Shown: in pieces, positions 54,136 through 63,876 of the stretch
How positions within the stretch are numbered: position 1 is the first letter of the stretch
How the letters are laid out: every line of letters begins with the position of its first letter
Source: an uncultured SAR86 cluster bacterium
GTDB taxonomy: Bacteria > Pseudomonadota > Gammaproteobacteria > Magnimaribacterales > D2472
Direction of reading: 5' to 3'
NCBI GenBank assembly: GCA_902583575.1
Contig: CACHWY010000002.1
Location: 62,001 to 126,000, forward strand
DNA: 64,000 nucleotides
Notes under the pieces: generated by a model
What the model saw: only the letters and a program-made list of their open reading frames with translations
Databases searched by the model: none
What the model was told of the DNA's origin: nothing
Translations under genes and position numbers: made by a program

Positions 54136-56714
54136 TTTGGATTAATAATATTTACAGCAGGTATTTCTGCAGAGTTTGCACTTTTAACATAACTATCTAT
54201 TTCGTTAAAATTTAAGTATCTATAAATTTCATCTGATAAAGGATTAATGTCTTCCATATATTTATGGTATTCATCAACTGTTGGTAATTTACCAAGTACA
54301 GATGAAATGGCTGCAAGTTCAGCTGATGCCAGAAAAACATCAGCACCATCACCAAGTCTATTAGGAAAGTTTCTTGTTGATGTTGATACTACTGTTGAAT
54401 TTGCAAGAACTCTTGCCTGATTGCCCATACACAAAGAGCATCCTGGTACCTCAGTTCTAGCTCCTGAAACTCCAAAAATATTGTATATCCCTTCTTCAAT
54501 AAGCTGCTTTTCATCCATTTTTGTCGGGGGAACAACCCATAATCTTGCTTTAGTGCCATTATATTTTTCTAACAAAGTTCCAGCAGCTCTAAAGTGACCT
54601 ATATTTGTCATACAAGAGCCAATAAATACTTCCTGGATTTCAGTATTTGCAACCTCTGATAATGGTTTAATATCATCTGGATCATTTGGACATGCTAATA
54701 AAGGCTCTTTTATTTCATTGAGATCTATTTCAATCACCTCTGTATATTCAGCATCTGTATCTGGTTCTAATAATTCAGGGTTAAGAATCCATTCTTCCAT
54801 TGCTTGAGCTCTTCTTTCAAGTGTATTCGCATCGCCATAACCAGAAGCTATCATCCATCTCATCATTACTATATTAGAGTTAAGATATTCAATTATTGGT
54901 TCTTTATTTAATCTAACAGTGCAACCTGAGGCTGATCTTTCTGCAGAAGCATCTGAAAGCTCAAATGCTTGCTCAACCTTCATGTTTGGTAAACCTTCAA
55001 TCTCAAGACATCTGCCTGAAAAAATATTTTTCTTTCCTTTTTTTTCAACAGTCAGAAGTCCACTTTGAATTGCAGCATATGGAATTGCATTAACCAGATC
55101 TCGCAAAGTAATTCCAGGCTGCATGTCACCTTTAAATCTAACTAAAACTGATTCAGGCATATCCAAAGGCATAACACCTAGAGTAGCAGCGAATGCTACT
55201 AAACCAGATCCAGCAGGAAAACTAATACCTATTGGGAATCTGGTATGACTGTCTCCACCAGTACCTACGGTATCTGGTAAGAGCATTCTGTTCATCCATG
55301 AATGAATTATTCCATCACCAGGCCTTAAAGAAACACCCCCTCTGTTCATAATAAAATCAGGAAGACTATGCTGAGTTTCTATATCTACAGGTTTTGGATA
55401 TGCAGCAGTGTGGCAAAACGATTGCATTACAAGATCAGCTGAAAATCCTAAACATGCGAGCTCTTTAAGCTCATCTCTAGTCATTGGACCAGTTGTATCT
55501 TGTGATCCAACAGTTGACATTCTTGGTTCGCAATAGGTTCCAGGTCTCACACCTTCTACTCCACAAGCTTTACCTACCATTTTCTGCGCGAGGGTATAGC
55601 CTTTTTTTGAGGCATCTTTTGAATCCGGTCTTCTAAAGATATCTGTAGGTTCTAAATTTAATACTTCTCTTGTTTTATCAGTAAGCTGCCTCCCAATAAT
55701 TAATGGTATTCTGCCATTAGCTCTTACTTCATCTAAGATAACATCTGTTTTAAGTTCAAATTTTGTAATAACTTTATTAGTTTTTGCATCAATAACTTGA
55801 CCATTAAAAGGTTCAAGAATTATTTCTTGTCCCATCTCCATTCCTGAAACATCCATTTCAATTGGTAATGCTCCCGAATCCTCAAGCGTATTAAAGAAAA
55901 TAGGAGCTATTTTCCCACCAAAACAAAAACCGCCTTCTTTTTTATTTGGAATACATGGTATTTCATCACCCATATGCCATAAAACTGAATTAGTTGCTGA
56001 TTTTCTAGATGAGCCGGTACCTACAACATCACCAACAAAAACTAATGGATTACCTTTTTCTTTTAATTTTTCTATTGTTTCAAGAGGTTTATCAAGACCT
56101 TCTCTTGGCATTTTAAACATAGCTAGTGCATGTAAAGGAATATCAGGTCTTGACCATGCATCAGTGGCAGGTGATAGGTCATCAGTGTTAATTTCTCCAG
56201 GTACTTTATATACAGTAAGCTTTATTTGATCAGGCATCTCAGATTTATCAGTAAACCATTTACCATCAGCCCATGCATTTATTACATTTTTAGCATGTTT
56301 GTTAGTTTTTGAAAGTTCAAATATTTCATTAAATGCATCAAAAATTAATAGTGTATTACTTAAAGCGTTTGCTGCTTCCTCTCCAATACTTTCTATCTCT
56401 AAACATTTAATTAATGGTTCGATATTATAACCACCCAACATTGTTCCTAATATCTGCACAGCTTCTTTTTTATTGATATATGGACTTGATGTTTTTCCAG
56501 TTGTTATATCTGATAAGAATGCTGCTTTTACATATGCTGACTGATCAACCCCTGCTGGAACTCTTTCTTTTAAAAGATAAAGTAGCAATTCTGACTCTTT
56601 ATGCTCTGATTTTAGTAAATCTACTAGTTTTGAGGTCTGATCAGCATCTAAAGGTAGGGGAGGTATGCCCTGTTTAGCCCTTTCATCGGCATGCTTTTTG
56701 TAACTTTTTAACAT
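54132..56714 (-). CDS. acnB: Aconitate hydratase B
   Basis: An 860-residue AcnB-type aconitase: an N-terminal HEAT-like helical domain, the swivel domain, and the cluster-binding core with [16 protein letters not shown] and [13 protein letters not shown] placed the start at 56714 ([14 protein letters not shown]), which matches the E. coli N-terminus and follows GGAGAC by 8 bases; an ATG 21 bases earlier is less likely. It works in the TCA cycle and probably also hydrates 2-methylaconitate for the prpBCD cycle. Nothing suggests AcnA is nearby. Confidence 0.96.
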   Translation of the reverse strand: MLKSYKKHADERAKQGIPPLPLDADQTSKLVDLLKSEHKESELLLYLLKERVPAGVDQSAYVKAAFLSDITTGKTSSPYINKKEAVQILGTMLGGYNIEPLIKCLEIESIGEEAANALSNTLLIFDAFNEIFELSKTNKHAKNVINAWADGKWFTDKSEMPDQIKLTVYKVPGEINTDDLSPATDAWSRPDIPLHALAMFKMPREGLDKPLETIEKLKEKGNPLVFVGDVVGTGSSRKSATNSVLWHMGDEIPCIPNKKEGGFCFGGKIAPIFFNTLEDSGALPIEMDVSGMEMGQEIILEPFNGQVIDAKTNKVITKFELKTDVILDEVRANGRIPLIIGRQLTDKTREVLNLEPTDIFRRPDSKDASKKGYTLAQKMVGKACGVEGVRPGTYCEPRMSTVGSQDTTGPMTRDELKELACLGFSADLVMQSFCHTAAYPKPVDIETQHSLPDFIMNRGGVSLRPGDGIIHSWMNRMLLPDTVGTGGDSHTRFPIGISFPAGSGLVAFAATLGVMPLDMPESVLVRFKGDMQPGITLRDLVNAIPYAAIQSGLLTVEKKGKKNIFSGRCLEIEGLPNMKVEQAFELSDASAERSASGCTVRLNKEPIIEYLNSNIVMMRWMIASGYGDANTLERRAQAMEEWILNPELLEPDTDAEYTEVIEIDLNEIKEPLLACPNDPDDIKPLSEVANTEIQEVFIGSCMTNIGHFRAAGTLLEKYNGTKARLWVVPPTKMDEKQLIEEGIYNIFGVSGARTEVPGCSLCMGNQARVLANSTVVSTSTRNFPNRLGDGADVFLASAELAAISSVLGKLPTVDEYHKYMEDINPLSDEIYRYLNFNEIDSYVKSANSAEIPAVNIINPN

Positions 56715-56808
56715 CGTCTGGTCTCCGATGCCCATATTTTACTCTTATAGTGAAAGATAGCCACCAAATAAGGCAAATTTATTTAAAAATGAGTTATTAT
56801 TTTCTTCT

Positions 56809-57255
56809 ATGAGCAAGCTAGAGAAAAAAAGATCGGCAACTCCATGTCTGGGTATTTGTTCTACAACTTTTGGAGATGAGGTTTGCAAAGGATGTAAACG
56901 TTTTTCTCATGAGGTTGTTAGTTGGACAAAATATTCTTTAGAAGAAAGAGAAATAGTAAATGATCGTCTGGAGAAATTTAAAATCAAAATTCTTAAAAAT
57001 AGATTTGAGATAATAGATAAAAAATTATTATCAAAACAATTAGAAGATAAAGCGATAAGTTTTAATCATTCGCTCGATCCATTAACTTGGATTTTCGATT
57101 TATTTAGAGCTGCAGGTTCTCAATCTTTTGATCTTAGTAATTATGGAATAAAAAGTTTAAATGAGTTCAATCCTAAAACTATTAAAGACGAAATTAATGA
57201 TGAGCTTCTAGAACTTTCTGAAGCTCATCATGATAGATATTTTAAAAACACTTAG
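56809..57255 (+). CDS. DUF1289-domain protein
   Basis: A 148-residue protein whose first 55 residues form a DUF1289 cysteine domain: PCLGICSTTFGDEVCKGCKR, followed by EVVSWTKYSLEEREIVNDRL. The cysteine spacing suggests a metal or iron-sulfur site. The remaining 90 residues are acidic, helical and unrecognised; E. coli-type DUF1289 proteins usually lack this extension. It is divergent from acnB and convergent with the ferritin-like gene 3 bases away. Confidence 0.8.
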   Translation: MSKLEKKRSATPCLGICSTTFGDEVCKGCKRFSHEVVSWTKYSLEEREIVNDRLEKFKIKILKNRFEIIDKKLLSKQLEDKAISFNHSLDPLTWIFDLFRAAGSQSFDLSNYGIKSLNEFNPKTIKDEINDELLELSEAHHDRYFKNT

Positions 57256-57258
57256 TAG

Positions 57259-57699
57259 TTAGCTAAAATCCTTTAGCATTATTTTTAGCTCTAAAGAGTG
57301 TTGCTCTTCCTCACCAATTTGCGCTCTTGCATATTCTTCAAGATAAATAGATTTATTTTCAACAGAATTTAATAATTTTTTATATAGGCTTAATGCATGA
57401 AGTTCATGCTCTAAACTTTCTTCTAAAATATCTTTTATTGAATGTCTATTTGTTTCTTTTATCTTTGCAATTTTCTGACTTGGATGTCCGTCTAGGCCAG
57501 CAATTTTTTCACCTGCTAACTGAGCATGCAAAAGAGATTCACTAGCTTGTTCTTTTAAGAAAGTTACTATTGGTAATCTGTAAGGACCACTTACCATCAT
57601 AGAGGAGTGAGTGTATCTTACAACTCCTGCAAGTTCATATTCCATAATTTCATTTAAGATATTACATACTTTATTAGAATTAATTTCTTTATTTTCCAT
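57259..57699 (-). CDS. Ferritin-like / bacterioferritin-type diiron protein
   Basis: A 146-residue four-helix protein. The ferroxidase-type residues are spread as in bacterioferritin: EYELAGVVRYTHSS (first helix), ASESLLHAQLAGEKI (second), EHELHALSLYK (third) and GEEEQHSLEL (fourth). It probably stores iron or detoxifies it. Upstream lie a good promoter (TTTACA, 16 bases, TATAAT) and a Fur-box palindrome. No heme-ligating Met is obvious. The orientation is away from umuDC. Confidence 0.84.
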   Translation of the reverse strand: MENKEINSNKVCNILNEIMEYELAGVVRYTHSSMMVSGPYRLPIVTFLKEQASESLLHAQLAGEKIAGLDGHPSQKIAKIKETNRHSIKDILEESLEHELHALSLYKKLLNSVENKSIYLEEYARAQIGEEEQHSLELKIMLKDFS

Positions 57700-57736
57700 T
57701 TACATTTACCCTCAATATTAAATTTTTATAAACCTA

Positions 57737-57764
57737 ATTATAATGTTATCATTATTAATGTAAA
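57737..57764 (-). promoter_or_regulatory. Promoter of the ferritin-like gene
   Basis: On the minus strand TTTACA (57764-57759) and TATAAT (57742-57737) are separated by 16 bases. The spacer contains AATAATGATAACATTATAA, which matches the first ten bases of the Fur consensus and may be a second, partial Fur site. Confidence 0.65.
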
Positions 57765-57791
57765 CTACTGATATAAGGTATTTTTTTTAAT

Positions 57792-57810
57792 GATAATTAT
57801 TTTGATTATC
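57792..57810. promoter_or_regulatory. Fur box upstream of the ferritin-like gene
   Basis: GATAATTATTTTGATTATC has perfect GATAAT/ATTATC arms and agrees with the 19-base Fur consensus at 15 positions. It lies about 30 bases upstream of the -35 element, where iron-loaded Fur may activate rather than repress, as expected for an iron-storage gene. Confidence 0.7.
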
Positions 57811-57823
57811 ATTCTCATTTAGA

Positions 57824-59086
57824 TTAATTAACTTTTGGCAGCTCATACCAACTAGTTGTATATTTTTGTGAGGTCATGCTTTGTTTCATGGGTGATAATT
57901 CTTTAGTATTCTGTGAGGCAAAATAAATCTGAGTTTCATAAGCATTCATATAATCAATATATTTCATCAATTTAGAATCTTCTTTTAAATTATCGAATTC
58001 TTCAAATAGTGAGCATTGTTTAATCTTCTGACTTGAGAATTTATTTAATATCACTCCAGCTTTTGCATATGCATAACCTGATTTAAAAATCGGTAACAAT
58101 CCTTTTTTGGTTGCGGATAAGATATCTCTAGTATCATCTGTGGGTCCAAACATTTCAACTGTTCTTAATCCGGCATGCTGTGCTTTATTTTTATTAAAAG
58201 AACTTGTTTTTATAAACACCGAAACCTGAGAACATTTTTGTTTTTCGTTTCTTAATTTTTCTGCAGCTCTTACTGCAAAGTTATTTACTATAGGTTGGAG
58301 AGCTTCAAGGCTAGATATTTTTCTACCAAAACTTCTACTTACAATAATCTGTTTTTTAAAAGAAGTAATGTCATCGATAGCTAGACATTTTTCTCCTCTT
58401 AATTCTCTTACTGTTCTTTCTAATACGACACTAAATTTTTTTCTAATATTTTGTGGATTTACTTTTGCTAAATCTAATGCAGTATAAATCCCAGCAGAAT
58501 TTAAATGATCATTTAGTTTTTTTCCCACTCCCCATACTTTTTGTACAGGCGTATTCGTGAGAGCATTTTTAATTTCCTTATCATCTATTAATTGCAAAAC
58601 AGACGTTGGTATATTTTTTCTTTTTATTTCATTGATAGCAATTTTGCTTAAAGTTTTATTTGGAGCTATACCTATCCGGACCGGGATTCCAGTCCATTGT
58701 TTTACTATAGATCTAATATGGCACCCAAAGTCATATAAGTTATAGTTCTGTTTTAATGTATCTAGATCTAAAAAAGCTTCATCAATGCTATAAATTTCTA
58801 TTTTTGGAACAAATCCTTCTAAAATATTCATAACTCTGGCTGACATATCTCCATAAAATGTAAAATTAGAAGAAAATACTTGGCCTTTTTGTTTTAGAAA
58901 GGATTTTTTTACTCTAAACCATGGAACTCCCATGCTGATGCCCATTTTTTTTGCCTCTTTACTAAATGCAATGACACATCCATCATTATTAGAAAGAACA
59001 ACAATGGGCTTGTTTTTTAGATCGGGGCGGAAGACCCTTTCACAAGACGCATAAAAGCTTTCACAGTCCACAAGAGCAATAGTCAT
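57824..59086 (-). CDS. umuC: Y-family DNA polymerase V subunit UmuC
   Basis: A 420-residue polymerase. The catalytic metal ligands lie in VDCESFYASCERVFRP and YSIDEAFLDL; VWGVGKKLNDHL is the helix-hairpin-helix and KCSQVSVFIKTSSFN the little-finger region. With UmuD' it copies past damaged bases. Its ATG overlaps the umuD stop (TAATG), and the operon is preceded by an SOS box. Confidence 0.95.
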   Translation of the reverse strand: MTIALVDCESFYASCERVFRPDLKNKPIVVLSNNDGCVIAFSKEAKKMGISMGVPWFRVKKSFLKQKGQVFSSNFTFYGDMSARVMNILEGFVPKIEIYSIDEAFLDLDTLKQNYNLYDFGCHIRSIVKQWTGIPVRIGIAPNKTLSKIAINEIKRKNIPTSVLQLIDDKEIKNALTNTPVQKVWGVGKKLNDHLNSAGIYTALDLAKVNPQNIRKKFSVVLERTVRELRGEKCLAIDDITSFKKQIIVSRSFGRKISSLEALQPIVNNFAVRAAEKLRNEKQKCSQVSVFIKTSSFNKNKAQHAGLRTVEMFGPTDDTRDILSATKKGLLPIFKSGYAYAKAGVILNKFSSQKIKQCSLFEEFDNLKEDSKLMKYIDYMNAYETQIYFASQNTKELSPMKQSMTSQKYTTSWYELPKVN

Positions 59087-59514
59087 TAGAATTTGTTAAT
59101 GGCAGCTGTTACGGTACCTACTATTTCTAATTCTTGCCCATTATTTATAAATATAGGCGGGTAGTTTGGATTATCTGGCATCAAACACATTTTTGGTTTG
59201 AGTTTTAATCTTTTGCATACAAACTCACCATCTAGAGTTGCAACCACAATACTGTTATGGGATGGTTTTATACTTCTATCAACTATTAAAACGGCCTGAT
59301 CAGCGATGCCTGATCCAACCATAGATTGACCCTGGGCTCTAACCAGAAAAGTTGCAGCTCCGTTTTTTATTAGATGCTTATTTAAATCTATAGGGCTTTC
59401 GATATAGTCACTTGCCGGACTGGGGAATCCGGCATGGACTGATTCAAGAAAATAGGGCACAAATATTGCCGGCAGATTTTCTTCAGAAATTTTTCCGATG
59501 TAGTCAACTTTCAT
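59086..59514 (-). CDS. umuD: UmuD, LexA-like self-cleaving subunit of polymerase V
   Basis: A 142-residue protein with the UmuD cleavage site Ala28-Gly29 (HAGFPSPASDYIE), Ser64 in GQSM and Lys101 (CKRLK). The Ser-Lys distance of 37 equals that of E. coli. After RecA-driven cleavage, UmuD' joins UmuC. The start is 9 bases from an SOS box. Confidence 0.95.
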   Translation of the reverse strand: MKVDYIGKISEENLPAIFVPYFLESVHAGFPSPASDYIESPIDLNKHLIKNGAATFLVRAQGQSMVGSGIADQAVLIVDRSIKPSHNSIVVATLDGEFVCKRLKLKPKMCLMPDNPNYPPIFINNGQELEIVGTVTAAINKF

Positions 59515-59522
59515 GTATATTA

Positions 59523-59542
59523 TACTGTATGTATATACAGTA
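59523..59542. promoter_or_regulatory. SOS box of umuDC
   Basis: TACTGTATGTATATACAGTA is almost identical to the E. coli consensus. On the minus strand it overlaps the -10 TATACT of a promoter with -35 TTTACA at a 16-base spacing. It resembles the lexA box at 35349-35368. Confidence 0.93.
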
Positions 59543-59581
59543 TATTTAAATGCAACTATTTGTAAAGTATTTAATTAACTT

Positions 59582-60295
59582 TTAAGTAATAGAAAATTTT
59601 TCTAAATTATAAGAATCTTCATCCATCCAAAAATACCAACCAAAATCATCCCAGTCTCCAAGTACTATACGTTTAGATGATTGATTTTCATGAATGTTTG
59701 GTCTGTGAGTATGACCATGAATCAGAAAATCAGCAGAATACTTGTTTATTAATTCTTGAATAGCCCCTTCGTTAACATCTGTAATGTCCATAGACTTCTT
59801 CTCGCTTGCGATATTACTTTCATTCTTTATATTTGATGCAATATCTCTTCTTTCATCAGCAGATTTAGATAAAAAGTTTGCTTGCCAACTTTTATCTCTA
59901 ACTTGATTTCGAAAGTTTATGTAATCAACATCATCAATACAAAGAGCATCCCCGTGACTTAATAGAACTTTTTTTGTATTAATTTCTATTTGATGGGGGT
60001 CTGATAAAATTTTTATACCAGTTTCTTTAGAGAATTGTTCACCAATTAAAAAATCTCTATTCCCATGCATAAAAAATGTATCAGGCCCAGTATTTGTAAA
60101 TTTTAGGAGCTCAGATTTAATAGTATTAATATATTCTGAATCATCATCATCACCAATCCATATCTCAAAAAGGTCCCCAAGAATAAAGAGTTGAGAGCAG
60201 GATTCCTTTATCTCATTTAGAAAATTTATAAAAGCATCAGAAAGCGCTTTATTCTTATTGCTTAAGTGTATGTCTGATACAAAATAAGATCTCAT
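59582..60295 (-). CDS. lpxH: UDP-2,3-diacylglucosamine diphosphatase
   Basis: A 237-residue calcineurin-like phosphoesterase with the metal-binding series SDIHL (8-12), GDLFEIWIGDD (about 40-50), HGNRDFLIG (about 76-84), LSHGDALCIDD and HGHTHRPNIH. It makes lipid X in lipid A synthesis, which agrees with a Gram-negative outer membrane. Its ATG overlaps the upstream cyclophilin stop (ATGA). Confidence 0.93.
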   Translation of the reverse strand: MRSYFVSDIHLSNKNKALSDAFINFLNEIKESCSQLFILGDLFEIWIGDDDDSEYINTIKSELLKFTNTGPDTFFMHGNRDFLIGEQFSKETGIKILSDPHQIEINTKKVLLSHGDALCIDDVDYINFRNQVRDKSWQANFLSKSADERRDIASNIKNESNIASEKKSMDITDVNEGAIQELINKYSADFLIHGHTHRPNIHENQSSKRIVLGDWDDFGWYFWMDEDSYNLEKFSIT

Positions 60296-60909
60296 TCAGA
60301 AATAGTAACAGATTCTATTGTTATAACTTCGACAGGAACGTCTTGATGACCTCCTGATGAACCAGTTGCAACCTCAGCAATTTGGTCAACAATTTCCATG
60401 CCTTTAGTCACAACTCCAAAAACTGCATAACCCCATCCTTGAGAGTTTTCCCCGGTATGATTTAAGAATCCATTATCAGTATGATTAATAAAAAACTGAC
60501 TGGTTGCAGAATGAGGGTCCATAGTTCTTGCCATTGCAATAGTTCCTCTATCATTTGAAAGACCATTATTTGCTTCATTCTGAATAGGACTAGTACCGCT
60601 TGATTTATTATTCATATCTGCAGTTAAACCACCACCTTGAACCATAAATCCATTAATTACACGATGGAATATAGTTCCTTCGTAGTAGCCTGAATCAGCA
60701 ATGGTTTTAAAGTTTTCAACTGTAATAGGCGCTTTTTCATTATTTAGCTCAAGTTGGATATCACCAACAGATGTTTTAATAGTTACTTGTGTCATAGTTT
60801 TCTCCATAATTTTTTCAATCTCGTTATTACTAGTCCTATCTCCGCATGAGCTTAAAAGCAAAAGCGATGTAGAAAATATTACTAAAGTTTTAATTTTGTA
60901 GCTTTTCAA
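60292..60909 (-). CDS. Peptidyl-prolyl cis-trans isomerase (cyclophilin), probable lipoprotein
   Basis: A 205-residue cyclophilin. The isomerase domain starts at about residue 40 (MTQVTIKTSVGDIQLELNN) and includes TIFHRVINGFMVQGGG, NDRGTIAMARTMDPHSATSQFFIN and YAVFGVVTKGMEIVDQI. The N-terminus is a lipoprotein signal (hydrophobic 7-19, lipobox LSSC with Cys22), so it would be anchored in the periplasm. If translation started at the internal ATG it would instead be a cytosolic PpiB of normal length; the clear lipobox favours the long form. lpxH follows by a 4-base overlap. Confidence 0.88.
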   Translation of the reverse strand: MKSYKIKTLVIFSTSLLLLSSCGDRTSNNEIEKIMEKTMTQVTIKTSVGDIQLELNNEKAPITVENFKTIADSGYYEGTIFHRVINGFMVQGGGLTADMNNKSSGTSPIQNEANNGLSNDRGTIAMARTMDPHSATSQFFINHTDNGFLNHTGENSQGWGYAVFGVVTKGMEIVDQIAEVATGSSGGHQDVPVEVITIESVTISE

Positions 60910-60943
60910 TAATTTATCCTAGATTATTCAAGCAATTTTATCA

Positions 60944-62062
60944 CTAAAATTCATGGCTCATCATGTAGTTATGAAAATGATCATTAACTATTTCTGGCGA
61001 TAGATCGAATTCTTCAAGCGAATAATTATGTTTTTCTTTTTTTATTTGATTTTGTTTGATTAAATATTCTTCCATTTTATTTTCTGTCTCAATATCAATA
61101 TCAAAACCTAATATTGAATAAATATTTTTTATAGCATCTAAAGGGTTCTTAATAAATTTTGTGTAATTAATATCTACTATTTGATTTGGTCCCAGGGATT
61201 GTCTATAGCTCATTCCTTTATTTAAATTATGTTGCCAAAAATCTAGAATTGTCTTCCCAATCTCTTTAGTGTCGACATTTTTCGAAAATGCTGATCTTAT
61301 ATTTTTAGTCAGGCTACAAAATGATGCAATTGATTGAATTGGATTTCTATGAATATTTATAAAACGTGCATTTGGATATGTAGATAGTATTTCTGGAATG
61401 TGTCCTATATGGCTTGGGTCTTTAAGAAGCCATCTATTTGGGCGACCTGTCAATTCAAGCATTTGAAAGAATCTTTTATGCCAAAGAAAAACAGATTCAA
61501 AACTGCAATTTTTAAGATACTCAACATATTCAGGTACGTCGACCATGCACATATATACAATACTTCTTATGTTCATAGTAGCTATTAACATGCATTCCTC
61601 TGGTGTTTGCGCTCTTATATGATGCATAGCTCTTAACTTTGGAATTATTGTTCTAGCAAACTTGAGTTCTAGATTTATTTTTCTTTCTCTCCATACCTTT
61701 TGTTTCTCATTTTTAGCTAATGGTAGAGGTGCCATAATTTCCCTATACAATGGAGATCTATGATTATTATCCAAAGATAGCAAATTAAATAAGAAGGTTG
61801 TCCCAGATCTCGGAAGGCCTGTTACAAATACTGGATCAGCAGGATCAGGCAGCTCATTCTGAGATATTAATTTATATAAATCCTTCCTTACTTTTAGTCT
61901 ATTTTTAAGTTGATTGTTAAAAGCAATAGTTCCAAAAAGATTAAATTTATTATTTTTATTTGTAGAATTAATTAAAATATTTAAAGGTTCAGAATAATCA
62001 TCTTCTCCTAAATAGCCTTCAAGGCCACTCAACATTTTACTTACACTAACTTTATTAAACAT
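60944..62062 (-). CDS. Sulfotransferase family protein
   Basis: A 372-residue protein with the PAPS 5'-phosphosulfate loop GLPRSGTTFLF starting at residue 82 and the 3'-phosphate segment FINIHRNPIQSIASF near 234-248. It would transfer a sulfate group from PAPS to an unknown acceptor. The family includes lipid, steroid and polysaccharide sulfotransferases. No signal peptide is seen. It is divergent from the ArsC-like gene. Confidence 0.85.
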   Translation of the reverse strand: MFNKVSVSKMLSGLEGYLGEDDYSEPLNILINSTNKNNKFNLFGTIAFNNQLKNRLKVRKDLYKLISQNELPDPADPVFVTGLPRSGTTFLFNLLSLDNNHRSPLYREIMAPLPLAKNEKQKVWRERKINLELKFARTIIPKLRAMHHIRAQTPEECMLIATMNIRSIVYMCMVDVPEYVEYLKNCSFESVFLWHKRFFQMLELTGRPNRWLLKDPSHIGHIPEILSTYPNARFINIHRNPIQSIASFCSLTKNIRSAFSKNVDTKEIGKTILDFWQHNLNKGMSYRQSLGPNQIVDINYTKFIKNPLDAIKNIYSILGFDIDIETENKMEEYLIKQNQIKKEKHNYSLEEFDLSPEIVNDHFHNYMMSHEF

Positions 62063-62124
62063 TTAATAGTTATTCTTTTTAGATATAAGATACTCTTATA
62101 TTAAACAATCTACAATTTTGATTA

Positions 62125-62541
62125 ATGAATATTTTATTTTTATGTGTTGGGAATTCTGCAAGAAGTCAAATGGCTGAAGGTATTGCAAAAACAATATTAG
62201 GAAAAACTCATAATATTAAAAGCGCAGGATCTCAACCTACTGGTATAGTTCATCCAAATGCAGTTTGGGCAATGAGGGAAATTGATATCGATATTTCAAA
62301 CCAATCCTCTAAATCAATTGATGATCTTGAAGAAGAATTTCTAGAAAATCTAGATTTTATTATTACTTTATGTTCAGAAGAAGTTTGTCCCATTATGCAA
62401 AATAATGCCAAAAAGATTCATTGGATGAATGAAGACCCAGCCAATATAAATTTTTCTGATATTCAGTCTAAAGCAGCCTTTATAAAGGTAAGGAATAATT
62501 TGTTTAATTTAATTAAAAAATTTTTTGTTTTAAATGCTTAA
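62125..62541 (+). CDS. ArsC / low-molecular-weight protein-tyrosine-phosphatase family protein
   Basis: A 138-residue protein with the P-loop CVGNSARSQMAEG at residues 7-19 (Cys7, Arg13) and the C-terminal DP segment at about 111 (NEDPAN). LCSEEVCPIM near 94-103 holds the extra cysteines used by thioredoxin-coupled arsenate reductases, which favours arsenate reductase over tyrosine phosphatase. No ars operon is nearby. A TACAAT element 8 bases before the ATG suggests a leaderless messenger. Confidence 0.85.
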   Translation: MNILFLCVGNSARSQMAEGIAKTILGKTHNIKSAGSQPTGIVHPNAVWAMREIDIDISNQSSKSIDDLEEEFLENLDFIITLCSEEVCPIMQNNAKKIHWMNEDPANINFSDIQSKAAFIKVRNNLFNLIKKFFVLNA

Positions 62542-62542
62542 T

Positions 62543-63766
62543 CTAACCCTTATCTCCAGAAGCATATGCATTTATTTCATTTAACCAACTTGAAGTTGCC
62601 TCTTGACTAAACCTGCCCCATAACAATGATAGCTTTCCAATAGCTTTATTTTGGATATCAGCTGTTTCTACCTGCGCAACCCATACACATATTGCAATTG
62701 CAAAATCCTGTAAATCAGGATCAGTTATTTTGTCAGATGCTTCTAGGTAAGCATCCCAGAATTCTACATCTGTGATTTTTTTAATTTTAAACAATTTATT
62801 TGTAAGGAAATTCATTAGCAAGTCATTATCATGATTTACTTGCTCAAAGTAATCATCAGATTGATCACTTTCAATTTTATTAATTGCAGCTGTTACACCT
62901 AGACATATTTTTAGCGTATTTACCAATAAGAGATTATCAGTTTTATCAAATACCCCATCACAATATGCATGCAAAATAGCTAAATACCATATAGCTGTAG
63001 GACTATTTTCTTTGATTTCAAAGCCTGGTTTTAATTTGTTGAAATCAAATGTTGATTCTGCTTTATCTGTTGATTTTTTTATATCTAACGCAAATGATTC
63101 TTGGCTAACAAATTCTGATGTAAATATTGGAAAGCCCCAGTAATTCATTATTTTTATAATATTAAATGATTCTAATATAGAGTTCTCGATCCTTCTTTCA
63201 AAGATATCAGGAATATCAAACGGAATATCTTCTTCATTAAACTTCATTTGTGTTAACTTTGATTGTTTAGCCATTTCATTGGTCGAACTCAGATTCATTA
63301 GAATAAATTTTCGAATTTCATCATCAGTGATTAAGTCAAAGCTTTCAGTAAAATATTCTGAATAAGAGACATAGTCTTTATAAGATTTAATAAACGTCTC
63401 TATAGTTATCTTATTTTTGGTAATATAACTTTTTATTTTAGTAATATCTTCATACTGAGTTTGAATGATTGATAAAGGATTCTTTATGATATTTAGATAA
63501 TGATCTATTGCATTATAATACAAATCTTCATCAATAATTTTAACGTTCAATGGAACTATATTATTAAAATCAAAGAACATTGTATTTAAGTCTTCAAGAT
63601 TAGAATCTTTCTCTGCTTGCATTAGACTATGAGCAGTATTTCTAACCACATCTCTTCTTATGGCCTTTAATTTATTAATATTTAGGTCATATTTGTTTTT
63701 AATTTTTTCAATATCATCAGAATCTTCTTGGAGTAAATAACGGGCAGCGATAAAATCGCAAACCAA
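62543..63766 (-). CDS. Unrecognised protein, start uncertain
   Basis: At least 407 residues, mostly helical and acidic with no motif I can name and no signal peptide. The annotated start is a TTG at 63764-63766 without a ribosome site. The frame stays open 42 more codons upstream to 63892 and reads like protein (SSIARCIYIGLLGEYDENG), but has no ATG, GTG or TTG there. An ATG one frame off at about 63864 would fit if a base were missing. The true gene may therefore be about 35 residues longer. It is convergent with the ArsC-like gene, 1 base apart. Confidence 0.6.
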   Translation of the reverse strand: MVCDFIAARYLLQEDSDDIEKIKNKYDLNINKLKAIRRDVVRNTAHSLMQAEKDSNLEDLNTMFFDFNNIVPLNVKIIDEDLYYNAIDHYLNIIKNPLSIIQTQYEDITKIKSYITKNKITIETFIKSYKDYVSYSEYFTESFDLITDDEIRKFILMNLSSTNEMAKQSKLTQMKFNEEDIPFDIPDIFERRIENSILESFNIIKIMNYWGFPIFTSEFVSQESFALDIKKSTDKAESTFDFNKLKPGFEIKENSPTAIWYLAILHAYCDGVFDKTDNLLLVNTLKICLGVTAAINKIESDQSDDYFEQVNHDNDLLMNFLTNKLFKIKKITDVEFWDAYLEASDKITDPDLQDFAIAICVWVAQVETADIQNKAIGKLSLLWGRFSQEATSSWLNEINAYASGDKG

Positions 63767-63822
63767 ACTATCTACATGATTGCCTAGACCGTTCTCATCA
63801 TATTCGCCTAGAAGACCAATAT

Positions 63823-63854
63823 AAATACACCTAGCAATAGAACTAGGTGTATTT
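63823..63854. terminator. Strong hairpin between the last two minus-strand genes
   Basis: Perfect 12-base arms, AAATACACCTAG and CTAGGTGTATTT, enclose an 8-base loop. It lies 23 bases after the stop of the partial gene at the right edge and is followed on the minus strand by TATATT, so it could terminate that gene. It also falls within the possible 5' extension of the next gene, which makes its role ambiguous. Confidence 0.55.
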
Positions 63855-63876
63855 AACCCATATTCTATATTTATAT

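Noticed and set aside
62125-62541. An arsenic resistance operon
   Set aside because: Only the ArsC-like gene is present; no arsB, acr3 or arsR is adjacent, so resistance cannot be claimed.
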